Below, piece by piece: positions 1 through 7,045 of a stretch of 13,327 nt of DNA. The stretch comes from DATKEH01 sp035546355 (lineage in GTDB: Bacteria > Acidobacteriota > Thermoanaerobaculia > Multivoradales > JAIOJS01), in the NCBI GenBank assembly GCA_035546355.1, contig DATKEH010000152.1, positions 1-13,327 on the forward strand. The letters are read 5' to 3'. The notes beneath the pieces were generated by a model. The model did no database searches. It had not been told where the DNA came from and worked only from the letters and a program-made list of their open reading frames with translations. Each line of letters opens with the position of its first letter. Positions within the stretch are counted from its first letter, which is position 1. The position numbers and the translations under genes were made by a program.

Positions 1-1
1 C

Positions 2-856
2 TCAGCGCAGGCCCGGCGGCAGCCACGACTCCCCCCCGGGGTCGTGCATCTCCCAGTAGCGCAGCCGGTCGCACTTGGCCAGCCGGTAGGCGGTGCCGGC
101 GTCGTCGCGGAAGCGCACCAGGTGATGCGGGGGCGCCGCCGCGAAGTCGAAAGAGAGCCAGCCGGCGTCGTCCTCGAGCCGCAGCTCGACCACCTCGAAG
201 GAGCCGGCCGGTACCACCAGGGCGTGGGGGCCCGAGCGGCGGAGGCGCAGGGTGCGGGGCGCGAGGTCCGCGAGCCGCGAGTCGAGGAAGCTGGGCATCA
301 CCGACAGCGCCGCCGGCGCCTCGCCCTGCAGCCAGTCGCGGAGCAGCGCCGGCAGACCATCCTGGGGCAGGGCGCCGGACGGGTACTCGTACCGGCGGTC
401 GCCGACGCCGTCGAAGTAGCTGCGCACCTCCAGCCGGCCGTCGCGGACGTAGGCGGTGGTGACGCCGCAAGCCTCGGAGCTGGTCGCCGCCACCTTAACC
501 AGCGACGCGTCGTCCCGGCGCAGGTAGACGCTCGCCATCTGGTGGTAGGTGTAGATGCCGGTCGGAACGTCGCGGACGTGGTTGAGCTTGAGGACCTCGA
601 AGCCGTCGTCGCGCGGCCGGTCGGCCTTGACGTCGAGATCGGCAGCCCACGGCTCCTTGACCAACACCAGCAGCGCCCGGCCCGGGTAGTGACCCCCGTA
701 GCGCGCCCAGTCCACTTCGTAGACGCAGAATTCGGCGTGGCCGTCGTCCCACAGCGGATCGAGGCGCCAGTCGGCGGCGGCGGTGGAGGTCGGCGGCGCA
801 CAGGCCGCGCCGGCGGCGACGAGAGCGCCGAGGGCGATGGCGGGGCTCACGCGCAT
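2..856 (-). CDS. Exported protein of an uncharacterised conserved family
   Basis: A 284-residue protein with an N-terminal signal peptide (hydrophobic residues 5-20). Cys19 follows GAA, which is only a loose lipobox, so either a lipoprotein or a secreted protein is possible. The mature part is soluble with no other membrane segment. Recognisable blocks are ARYGGHYPGRALLVLVKEP (51-69), VLKLN (88-92), TGIYTYHQMASVY (99-111) and RSYFDG (145-150). From memory, these match an uncharacterised exported family of Bacteroidetes and Acidobacteria, sometimes mislabelled 'septum formation inhibitor Maf'. It is not the Maf nucleotide pyrophosphatase. Cysteines at 44, 130 and 262 could form a disulfide. 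The ATG lies 6 bases after a TAGATT hexamer, which supports this start. It is divergent from the SDR gene. Function is unknown; I am confident it is a real gene and moderately confident of the family resemblance. Confidence 0.8.
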   Translation of the reverse strand: MRVSPAIALGALVAAGAACAPPTSTAAADWRLDPLWDDGHAEFCVYEVDWARYGGHYPGRALLVLVKEPWAADLDVKADRPRDDGFEVLKLNHVRDVPTGIYTYHQMASVYLRRDDASLVKVAATSSEACGVTTAYVRDGRLEVRSYFDGVGDRRYEYPSGALPQDGLPALLRDWLQGEAPAALSVMPSFLDSRLADLAPRTLRLRRSGPHALVVPAGSFEVVELRLEDDAGWLSFDFAAAPPHHLVRFRDDAGTAYRLAKCDRLRYWEMHDPGGESWLPPGLR

Positions 857-862
857 GACCGT

Positions 863-868
863 AATCTA
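863..868 (-). promoter_or_regulatory. Candidate -10 element (TAGATT) for the exported-protein gene
   Basis: On the minus strand TAGATT ends 6 bases before the ATG at 856-854. A start point about 7 bases after the hexamer would fall on the A of the ATG, giving a leaderless mRNA. No Shine-Dalgarno sequence is present. No TTGACA-like box lies 16-18 bases upstream. Confidence 0.5.
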
Positions 869-944
869 CACCCTGGCCGAGGGCCCCTTTCGCAGGGCGT
901 GGCGTTCCCGAAGCTCGCGGCCAGCCGCCAGGGGACGCGCCTCA

Positions 945-959
945 TGCCGCTATGCGGCA
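945..959. repeat. Perfect 6-bp inverted repeat over the SDR promoter
   Basis: TGCCGC and GCGGCA are perfect reverse complements separated by TAT. The element sits just upstream of the candidate -10 at 968-973 and covers the place where a -35 box would lie. That is a typical operator position for a repressor that blocks RNA polymerase. It is short, so chance in GC-rich DNA cannot be excluded. Confidence 0.3.
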
Positions 960-967
960 AAGAGTGC

Positions 968-973
968 TATCCT
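968..973 (+). promoter_or_regulatory. Candidate extended -10 element (TGC-TATCCT) for the SDR gene
   Basis: TATCCT is preceded by TGC (965-967), giving an extended -10 form. It ends 7 bases before the ATG at 981, so transcription would begin at or next to the start codon. There is no Shine-Dalgarno sequence between them. Confidence 0.5.
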
Positions 974-980
974 CCGGCCC

Positions 981-1802
981 ATGAAGACCCTACAGTCCAA
1001 GCGGGTGCTCGTCACCGGGGGCGCGGGGGGGCTGGGACACGCCATGGCGCGCCGCTTTGCGGCAGAGGGCGCCGAGCTGGTGCTCACCGACGTGGCCAGC
1101 GACGTGCTGGCCGACATGGTGGCTGACTTCACGGCGCGCGGTGTCGCCTGCCGCGGCTACACGCTCGACGTCACCGACGTGGACGCCATCCACGCCGTGC
1201 GGCAGCGGCTGCATGCCGACGCCGGCCCGCTGGACGTGCTGGTCAACAACGCCGGCATCGTCACCGGCGGCCCCTTCCTGGACGTGCCGCTGGACAAGCA
1301 CCTCGCCACCTACCGCGTCAACATCGACGGCGTGATGGCGATGACCCACGCATTCCTGCCGGACCTGGTGGCGGCCGCCGAAGGGCACCTGGTGAACCTG
1401 GCCAGCGCCGCGGGCTTCATCGGCCTGCCGTACGGCGCCACCTACGCGTCGAGCAAGTGGGCGGTGATCGGCCTCTCCGAATCGCTGCGGCTGGAGATGG
1501 CGCAGCTGGGCCACGACCACGTCGGGGTGACCACGGTCTGCCCGCTGTACGTCGACACCGGCATGTTCGCCGGCGTGCGGCCGCCCCGCCTCACCCGCTT
1601 CCTGAAGCCGGACGACGTGGCCGACAAGGTCGTCGCCGCGGTCCTCGCCGGCCGACCGTTCGTCCTCGAGCCCTGGCTGGTCAAGATCACGCCGTTCCTC
1701 AGGAACAGTCTACCCAGGCGCGTCGGCGACCTGCTGGCAGACTTGTTCGGCGCCAGCACCGGCATGAAGACCTGGACCGGCCGTCGCCGCCAGGCGCGCT
1801 GA
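981..1802 (+). CDS. SDR-family NAD(P)-dependent oxidoreductase
   Basis: A 273-residue classical short-chain dehydrogenase/reductase; it would oxidise or reduce an alcohol/carbonyl group in the cytoplasm, substrate unknown. The Rossmann cofactor motif TGGAGGLG is at residues 12-19. Asp37 at the end of the second strand suggests NAD(H) rather than NADP(H). NNAG is at 89-92, and the catalytic tetrad is Asn114, Ser142, Tyr155 and Lys159 (YASSK). The C-terminal region (about 232-263, with PWLVKITPFLRNSLPRRVGD) is hydrophobic and basic and resembles membrane-associated SDRs that act on lipophilic substrates; this last point is inference. ATG981 is chosen because SDRs begin a few residues before the first strand and because TATCCT lies 7 bases upstream. 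The reading frame is open further upstream, but that part does not resemble an SDR. It ends 7 bases before the convergent neighbour. Confidence 0.93.
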   Translation: MKTLQSKRVLVTGGAGGLGHAMARRFAAEGAELVLTDVASDVLADMVADFTARGVACRGYTLDVTDVDAIHAVRQRLHADAGPLDVLVNNAGIVTGGPFLDVPLDKHLATYRVNIDGVMAMTHAFLPDLVAAAEGHLVNLASAAGFIGLPYGATYASSKWAVIGLSESLRLEMAQLGHDHVGVTTVCPLYVDTGMFAGVRPPRLTRFLKPDDVADKVVAAVLAGRPFVLEPWLVKITPFLRNSLPRRVGDLLADLFGASTGMKTWTGRRRQAR

Positions 1803-1809
1803 GCCTTCG

Positions 1810-2979
1810 TCACCCGGGTGGCGACGGCCGCAGCGCCTCGTCCGGCACCGCCAGCACTACCACCTGAGCCGTCTGCTCGGGGTCGAAATTGTCGTCGCTG
1901 ACCAGCACCAGCGAGCGCCGCCCGTCCGGCAGGCGCGGCCCGAAGGTCATCCCCTCCAGGTTGTCCAGGGGCACCCCGGCCGCGCCGAGGTCGAGCAGCA
2001 GCCGCTTGGCCGCCGGCCTCGGCTGCGGCGCCGTCGCCAGGCTGGCCACCGCGGAGACGTCGTCGGCGCCACCCAGGGAGACGCGGTAGAGCTTGATGGC
2101 GAAGCCCGCCCCCATGGCGAAGGAGCGCTCCAGGGCCAGCAGCTCCCCCCGCTCCAGGGCCAGCAGCTCGACCAGGCCCGAGACCCGCAGACTCCCCGGC
2201 ACCGGCGGCCAGGCGTGCACCGGATCCACCCGATAGGCGATCTCGCGGCGAGCCCCCGTCGTCAGATCGATCTCGAGGATCCTGCACCAGGCGGCACGGC
2301 CCACCGCGGCCTCGGCTCCGTCCTGCTCCAGCGGCCCTTCCGTGGCGGTGTAGAGCCAGCGCTCGTCGGGAGACAGGGTCACGGATTCGAGAGCCATGTT
2401 GAACCGCACGCCGCGCCCCGCGCCGTCCGGCAGGAAGGCGGCGGGCAGCTGCAGCAGCTCGACCCGCAGCCCGTCGCGCCGGTGGCGGGCGAGGAACGGC
2501 GCGACCAGAACCCGAGCGTCCCCCTCGGAGGCGACGTAGAGCGTGCCGTCGCCGGCGAGGGCGATGCCTTCGAGGTCGGCGCCGACCCCCGGCAGCCGGC
2601 CGCCACCCGAGCCGAGGAGCGCCTGCCAGCCGGTGACCTCGACTCCCGGCGCCTCCAGCCGCCCGTCGACGATCGGGATGCGCAGGGTGTAGAACCGCGG
2701 CGGCCCGCGCTCTCCCGGATCGTCCGACACCGCCAGGTACAGATCTGCCGCGGCGTCGTAGGCGATTCCGGAGAGCCCCCCGACCAGCACTCCGTCGAGG
2801 GAGAGGCCGGACGGCAGCCATGCACGCCCCACGACCTCGACGGCGGGCGGCGCGCCTATCGCCGCCGGACCCTTCGCCGGCGGCGCTCCGCGCGGCGGCC
2901 CGCCGCCGGCGCAGGCGAGCGTAGCGCCGAGAGCCAGGAGCAGCCCCGGTGCCCGCCACCCCCGCGCCCACCTCGGCAT
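1810..2979 (-). CDS. Secreted esterase-like activity of phytase family protein
   Basis: A 389-residue exported protein of the 'esterase-like activity of phytase' type (PF13449), a beta-propeller-like fold in the periplasm or on the membrane surface. The substrate is not known, and phytase activity should not be assumed. A signal peptide covers residues 1-22; Cys23 after TLA is a possible but non-ideal lipidation site. Family hallmarks seen are SGIAYDAAADLYLAVSDD (70-87), DLEGIAL (135-141), LYVASEG (147-153), NMALESVTLSPDERWLYTATEG (194-215), LLALERSF (280-287) and the C-terminal block from NLEGMTFGP (340-348) to SDDNF (361-365). ATG2979 is chosen because the signal peptide follows at once and TAGGCT lies 8 bases upstream; the frame is open further upstream without protein-like character. 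It is divergent from ctaA. Confidence 0.88.
   Translation of the reverse strand: MPRWARGWRAPGLLLALGATLACAGGGPPRGAPPAKGPAAIGAPPAVEVVGRAWLPSGLSLDGVLVGGLSGIAYDAAADLYLAVSDDPGERGPPRFYTLRIPIVDGRLEAPGVEVTGWQALLGSGGGRLPGVGADLEGIALAGDGTLYVASEGDARVLVAPFLARHRRDGLRVELLQLPAAFLPDGAGRGVRFNMALESVTLSPDERWLYTATEGPLEQDGAEAAVGRAAWCRILEIDLTTGARREIAYRVDPVHAWPPVPGSLRVSGLVELLALERGELLALERSFAMGAGFAIKLYRVSLGGADDVSAVASLATAPQPRPAAKRLLLDLGAAGVPLDNLEGMTFGPRLPDGRRSLVLVSDDNFDPEQTAQVVVLAVPDEALRPSPPG
2126..2173 (-). repeat. Two tandem 24-bp units within the phytase-like gene
   Basis: The first 20 bases of each unit (2126-2145 and 2150-2169) are identical and the period is 24 bases, or 8 codons. On the protein they give ELLALERG followed by ELLALERS (residues 271-286). 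This segment is naturally repetitive in the family, so the repeat may be ordinary, but identity at the DNA level suggests a recent in-frame duplication or slippage. Confidence 0.5.
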
Positions 2980-2987
2980 GATGCCCC

Positions 2988-2993
2988 AGCCTA
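2988..2993 (-). promoter_or_regulatory. Candidate extended -10 element (TGG-TAGGCT) for the phytase-like gene
   Basis: On the minus strand TAGGCT, preceded by TGG, ends 8 bases before ATG2979. A GGGG run between the hexamer and the ATG could act as a weak ribosome-binding site, so leaderless translation is less certain here than for ctaA. Confidence 0.4.
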
Positions 2994-3066
2994 CCAGGGA
3001 GACCAGCAGGGGCGGCCACGGGGGCGAAACCCCGCTCCCGCGGAGGGCGCTCTCCACCCCATCCTC

Positions 3067-3072
3067 TACAAT
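3067..3072 (+). promoter_or_regulatory. Candidate -10 element (TACAAT) for ctaA
   Basis: A near-consensus TACAAT in GC-rich surroundings ends 6 bases before the GTG at 3079. The predicted start point, 7 bases downstream, is the G of that GTG. There is no Shine-Dalgarno sequence and no clear -35 box. The 99-bp gap to the divergent phytase-like gene holds both promoters. Confidence 0.55.
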
Positions 3073-3078
3073 GCGCCG

Positions 3079-4077
3079 GTGCGAGGAAACCCCCTCCAGC
3101 GCTTCGCCGTCGCCACTCTCGGCTGGAACGTCCTGGTCATCCTCTGGGGCGCCTACGTGCGCGCCACCGGCTCCGGCGCCGGCTGCGGCAGTCACTGGCC
3201 GCTGTGCAACGGCGAGGTGCTGCCGCGCGAGGCGACGACCGCCACGCTCATCGAGCTGACGCACCGCCTCACCAGCGGCGTCGCCCTGCTACTGGTCGGG
3301 ATCCTGGCGGTGTGGGCGTTTCGCGCCCGCGACGCCGGCCACCCGCTGCGCAAGGCCGCCGCGTGGAGCGTGGCGCTCATCCTGGTGGAGGCGGCCGTCG
3401 GCGCCGGGCTGGTCCTCTTCGAGCTGGTCGGCGAGGACGCCTCGCTGACTCGCGCCGCCTACATGGCGGTCCACCTCGTCAACACCTTCCTGCTGCTCGC
3501 GGCGCTGACCCTCACCGCCTGGTGGGCCGGGGAGGCGCCACCGTCGCGATGGCGCGCCGCCGATCGCCGCACCTTGACCTACCTCGCCGCGGCGGCGGTC
3601 GGCCTGCTGCTGGTGGGCGCGTCCGGCGCCGTCGCAGCGCTCGGCGATACCCTGTTCCCGGCAACGACCGTGGGCGAGGCCGTGCGGCAGGACCTGTCGC
3701 TCGGCGGCCACCTGCTGCTGCGGTTGCGGCTGGTGCACCCTCTGCTGGCCGTGACAGTGGCGGTGTTGCTGCTGTCGCTGCCGCGGCTGACGCCCAGGCC
3801 TCCCCGGCGAGTGCGGCGGCTGGGGTCGTGGATGGCTCTGCTGGTCCTGGCGCAGCTCGCCCTGGGGGCGGTAAACGTGGCGCTCCTCGCCCCGGTGACG
3901 GTTCAGCTCCTCCACCTCCTGCTGGCGGACGCCGTGTGGATCGCGCTGGTGCTCTACGGCGCGGCGCTGCTCGCCGAGGTGCCGCAGGCGGTCCCGGCCG
4001 CCGTACCGCGTCAGTCGACGATCCACCAGGGGCTCGACCAGGCGGCGCCGCCGTCCTCCTGCACCACCCGCACGTAG
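3079..4077 (+). CDS. ctaA: Heme A synthase (CtaA/COX15 family)
   Basis: A 332-residue inner-membrane protein with about eight hydrophobic helices. It converts heme O to heme A for aa3-type cytochrome oxidases. The four heme-ligand histidines are His62 (ELTHR), His132 (AVHLVN), His220 (LVHPLL) and His279 (LLHLLL). Conserved Glu59 precedes His62. The first external loop holds the redox cysteine pair Cys36 and Cys43 (GCGSHWPLC), as in the disulfide-type CtaA of Bacillus. The block LGAVNVALLAPVTVQLLHL before the last helix is also typical. GTG3079 is chosen because the first helix follows at once and TACAAT lies 6 bases upstream. The last 20 or so residues look non-conserved and are read from DNA that also encodes the conserved end of the convergent PHP gene. 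No ctaB or oxidase subunit gene is in the window. Confidence 0.93.
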   Translation: MRGNPLQRFAVATLGWNVLVILWGAYVRATGSGAGCGSHWPLCNGEVLPREATTATLIELTHRLTSGVALLLVGILAVWAFRARDAGHPLRKAAAWSVALILVEAAVGAGLVLFELVGEDASLTRAAYMAVHLVNTFLLLAALTLTAWWAGEAPPSRWRAADRRTLTYLAAAAVGLLLVGASGAVAALGDTLFPATTVGEAVRQDLSLGGHLLLRLRLVHPLLAVTVAVLLLSLPRLTPRPPRRVRRLGSWMALLVLAQLALGAVNVALLAPVTVQLLHLLLADAVWIALVLYGAALLAEVPQAVPAAVPRQSTIHQGLDQAAPPSSCTTRT

Positions 4078-5984
4078 ATCAGCTCGCCGGGGCGCAGCTC
4101 GCCGACCGGCACGGAGAGCTGCAGCACCGTCTCGGCGCCCAGGGGCAGCGACTGCCACACGCCCTGCTGCCGCACCAGGTCCACCCGCTCCACCGCCGCG
4201 GGGGCCGCCACCTGCAGCTCGAGGCGCGGCCGTGCCTGCAGCTGCGCGGCCGCCACCTGCGAACCCATCGGCTGACCCGCCAGGGCTGCGCGCAGGAGGA
4301 TCCGCGGCCCGTTGGTGGCGTACACGCGCCGCGCCCGCAGGGCGGCCAGCACGGCGTCGCGCGTGAGCACCTCGGAGAGGATGGCGGCCAACCCGCCCGA
4401 GGCCGCCCCCAGATGAGCGTGCCCGGGATGGCCGTCGTGGCCATCGCCGCTGCCGATGAAGCCCAGCCGGTAGCCGAGGCCGAGGGCGTCGCGCACGAAG
4501 TTGCCGGCGACCGGCGAGTAGATCGGCGCCGGCGCGTCGGGTGCCTCGCTGCTGCCGTGCACCGAGACGATCTCGGTGACGGGCTCGAGCTCGGGGTCGG
4601 GAGGCACTCCCCAGTTGGTGGCCACCGGCCCCCCGGCGGAGTGGTGGGCGAGGGTCAACGCCGGCAAGCCGCGCAGGGCATCCCACAGCTGCCGCGGGTG
4701 CTCGTAGCGCGGGTCGACGGAGCTGAGCACGTCGCCCTCGTCGCCGAAGTAGAGGACGTGGCGGTGCCCGTGCACCCAGCTGGTCCACTCGTAGCCGAGT
4801 AGGCTCACGAAGCGGTGCGGCTGGTGGAAGGCGGCTACCTGCTCGCGGATCGCCGACCACAGCCGCGGGTGGGTCGCCAGCGGCTGCATCCCCCAGTGGT
4901 CGTGGTCGGTGAGGGCGGCCAGGTCGAGCGCCGCCACGTCGCGGGCGTAGCGGAAGTACTCCTCGGGCGCGCCCGTGCCGTCGGAGAGCTGGGAATGGCC
5001 GTGCAGGTCCCCCCACAGGATGCGCCGCCCCTCCCCCACCACCAGCGGGTTGCTCTCTGCCGCCAGGCCGTCGAGGCCTTCGGCGCGCACCCGGTAGACG
5101 CCCGCGGCGGGTGCGACGAGCTGCAGGGACAGCACCCCGCCGTCGGCTCGCCGCACGGTCACCGCGGCGGGGAGGTCGAGGCCGGCGGGAACGCTGGTCA
5201 AGCGCAGCTCTCCCGCCACCTCCACGCCGGCGCTGCCGCGGGCGTCGAGCACCGCCAGGGCGAGCCGCAGGGGCTCGCCGGGGCGGGCGGTGGAAGGGAG
5301 GGTGGCGACCAGCCGCGCCGGTGGGCCGGCCGCCACGTCCACTCGCGGCGGCGAGGGCACCAGTCGCCGAATCCCGTCGCCGTCGCCGTCCACCGCCAGC
5401 CAGAACGGCGAGCCGCGCTCCGCGTAGTCGTCGGCCGCCGCCCCCGCCGGGCCGGCGCCGAAGACGATCCGCAGCCGCTGCCCGGCAGCCATCCCGTCCG
5501 GGAGGCGGATCGCCAGCAGGTTCTGGTCGACCGTCTCGGCCCGGTGCGCCAGCTCCGCCGGCTCGGGCAGCAGCCGGGTGAAACCGGCAGCCTCGGGATC
5601 GCGCACCTGCGGGGTGCTCCACCCCCAGAACGGCGAGGTCTGGAAGAACAGCGCCCCACCGGCCGCGATGCCGGCGCCCTGCGCCTCGTACTCGACGGTC
5701 CAGCGGCCGCGGGCGCCGGCGCGGGCGGGCGCGTCGCTCGCCTCCGCCACCAGCCAGGCGCGGCCGCCGCCGTCGGTGGGGTGGCGCTCCGTCTCGAGAT
5801 CGCGGCGCAGCGAGGCGGCGACCTCGAGGCGCGCGCTGGGCGAGGTCTCGGGAGGTCCCGGCACGCCTGGTGCGGTGGCGACCACCGGCGCCGGCGCCTC
5901 CGCCTGCGGCTCGGAGCGGCAGGCGAGCAGCAGGGCCGCGGCGAGGGCGGCGCGCCAGGGCGCGCCCGGCAGCCGAGCCCTCAT
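4011..5984 (-). CDS. PHP-domain (DUF3604-like) lipoprotein
   Basis: A 657-residue exported protein. The signal peptide ends in the lipobox LLAC, with Cys22 as the predicted lipid anchor. Residues about 50-320 form beta-rich extracytoplasmic domains, including a carbohydrate- or Ig-like stretch. A PHP-type metal-dependent phosphoesterase domain follows: WGDLHGHSQLSDG (324-336), LTDHDHWG (358-365), GYEW (397-400), LAHHSAGG (445-452) and GSGDGHDGHPG (511-521). It retains many metal-binding His/Asp residues, so hydrolysis is plausible, but the substrate is unknown. VYATNGPRI (554-562) and the C-terminal AAWSSPWW block (647-654) are typical of DUF3604 proteins. Start ATG5984 overlaps the stop of the PilZ-AMIN gene (ATGA), suggesting translational coupling. 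It is the last gene of the cluster, and its 3' end overlaps ctaA by 67 bases in convergent orientation. Confidence 0.88.
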   Translation of the reverse strand: MRARLPGAPWRAALAAALLLACRSEPQAEAPAPVVATAPGVPGPPETSPSARLEVAASLRRDLETERHPTDGGGRAWLVAEASDAPARAGARGRWTVEYEAQGAGIAAGGALFFQTSPFWGWSTPQVRDPEAAGFTRLLPEPAELAHRAETVDQNLLAIRLPDGMAAGQRLRIVFGAGPAGAAADDYAERGSPFWLAVDGDGDGIRRLVPSPPRVDVAAGPPARLVATLPSTARPGEPLRLALAVLDARGSAGVEVAGELRLTSVPAGLDLPAAVTVRRADGGVLSLQLVAPAAGVYRVRAEGLDGLAAESNPLVVGEGRRILWGDLHGHSQLSDGTGAPEEYFRYARDVAALDLAALTDHDHWGMQPLATHPRLWSAIREQVAAFHQPHRFVSLLGYEWTSWVHGHRHVLYFGDEGDVLSSVDPRYEHPRQLWDALRGLPALTLAHHSAGGPVATNWGVPPDPELEPVTEIVSVHGSSEAPDAPAPIYSPVAGNFVRDALGLGYRLGFIGSGDGHDGHPGHAHLGAASGGLAAILSEVLTRDAVLAALRARRVYATNGPRILLRAALAGQPMGSQVAAAQLQARPRLELQVAAPAAVERVDLVRQQGVWQSLPLGAETVLQLSVPVGELRPGELIYVRVVQEDGGAAWSSPWWIVD

Positions 5985-7045
5985 TCCCCGGCGGGCAGAC
6001 GCAGCGCCACCGACAGCCGGTCGTCCTCGGCGCCGATCTCGGCGGTGACGGCGGCAGACGGAAGGTCGAACACCAGGTGCAGGTCCCCGTCGCCGCCCGC
6101 ACCGTGGAAGCCGCTGCGGATGCGCACCAGCTCCTCGCTGCCCACCTCCCACTGCTGGCCGGCGAGCGAGGCCGCGACTCCGCGCACCTCTACCACCAGC
6201 CGCGGCGTGTCGCCGCCGATGCGCGACGAGACCACGGCGCCGGGCGGAAAGACCCCGTCACCCCGCAGCAACACGCGCGTGACCCCGCCCAGCGCCTCCC
6301 ACTCCAGCCCTTCGACGCGCTGCAGCGGCCGGCGCGGCGGCGCAGGCGCCGCCGTCACCGGGCCCGCCGCGGCGTCGGCGCGGGGCGAGGTCGGGGGTGG
6401 GGACGGGATGTGCAGCTCGCTCGCCGTGGCCGAGGTGGCGGCCGCGGCGCGCGTCTCGGCCGGCGCCGGTGTCGCCGGCCGCCACCACAGCGCTGCCACC
6501 GCCAGGGCCGCCGCCACCAGCAGCGCCACCAGGCCCAGGACGGACCGGCGCGCCGCCTTCGCCGGCGCGCCATCCCTGTCCTCCTCCGCTTCCTGGTTCC
6601 GCTCCTCCGCCACCTTGGCGGGCGCCGGCGCCCCCTCCGCGGCGTCAGCCGGCGCCGCCTCCTCGCCGCCACCCTGCGCCCGCTGCAGGTGACGAGCGAC
6701 GACGGCATCGCCACCGCGCTCCAGATGGAGGAAGCGTAGCGCCATGCCGGGGGGCAGCCCGGGCCCCTGATAAGAGGCGCGGCACCACGCCACCTCCGCC
6801 TCCCCCCTCACCACCTCGCTCACGCCCTCCAGCCGGAAGGAGACGCCCAGCCGGGTGCCGGGCGTCTCGGGATCGAGGATACGCATGAACAGACCGTCGC
6901 TCGACAGGTCTTTCAGGAACCCGGTGTGGATCCCCTTGCGCCCCGGGCAGACGATTCGCACCACGCCATCCGCCGCCGCCCGCGGCGGGCGCACGGCGGA
7001 GCGGGGGCGCCGCGGCGGCTGGGTCAGCTCCCGAGCTTCTCCCAA
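5981..7045 (-). CDS. PilZ-transmembrane-AMIN domain protein
   Basis: A 354-residue protein in three parts. Residues about 12-110 form a PilZ domain: Arg15-x-x-x-Arg19, then DLSSDG at 46-51 (the DxSxxG motif) and GMALRFL at 100-106. RxxxR plus DxSxxG is the known c-di-GMP-binding signature. Residues 111-167 are a charged, Ala/Pro/Glu-rich linker. Residues 168-188 are a single membrane helix. After a Pro/Ala-rich linker, residues about 245-350 look like an AMIN domain (PRLVVEVRGV 281-290, VRIRSGFHG 307-315, DLHLVFDLP 321-329), a peptidoglycan-targeting fold. Predicted topology is PilZ inside, AMIN in the periplasm. The TTG start overlaps the actin gene by 22 bases; the alternative GTG at codon 18 would remove Arg15, which argues for the upstream start. 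AMIN assignment is moderately sure, PilZ surer. Confidence 0.82.
   Translation of the reverse strand: MGEARELTQPPRRPRSAVRPPRAAADGVVRIVCPGRKGIHTGFLKDLSSDGLFMRILDPETPGTRLGVSFRLEGVSEVVRGEAEVAWCRASYQGPGLPPGMALRFLHLERGGDAVVARHLQRAQGGGEEAAPADAAEGAPAPAKVAEERNQEAEEDRDGAPAKAARRSVLGLVALLVAAALAVAALWWRPATPAPAETRAAAATSATASELHIPSPPPTSPRADAAAGPVTAAPAPPRRPLQRVEGLEWEALGGVTRVLLRGDGVFPPGAVVSSRIGGDTPRLVVEVRGVAASLAGQQWEVGSEELVRIRSGFHGAGGDGDLHLVFDLPSAAVTAEIGAEDDRLSVALRLPAGE

Noticed and set aside
44..1126. Long plus-strand open frame opposite the exported-protein gene
   Set aside because: Low-complexity Arg/Gly/Ala/Val-rich translation antisense to a convincing gene; typical shadow in GC-rich DNA.
1811..1820. 10-bp palindrome CACCCGGGTG at the SDR/phytase-like convergence as a terminator
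   Set aside because: No loop and no T-run, and it lies inside the last codons of the phytase-like gene.
3019..3034. 5-bp hairpin (CGGGG/CCCCG, 6-base loop) between ctaA and the phytase-like gene
   Set aside because: It lies upstream of both predicted start points, so it would not be transcribed, and it is too short to call an operator.
3289..6102. Very long minus-strand open frame in another frame than the PHP gene
   Set aside because: Arg/Pro/Ala-rich with no domain; its length reflects scarcity of stop codons at high GC.
4815..6692. 1.9-kb plus-strand open frame across the PHP and PilZ-AMIN genes
   Set aside because: The composition is low-complexity, no motif is recognisable, and it lies opposite two genes with clear domains.
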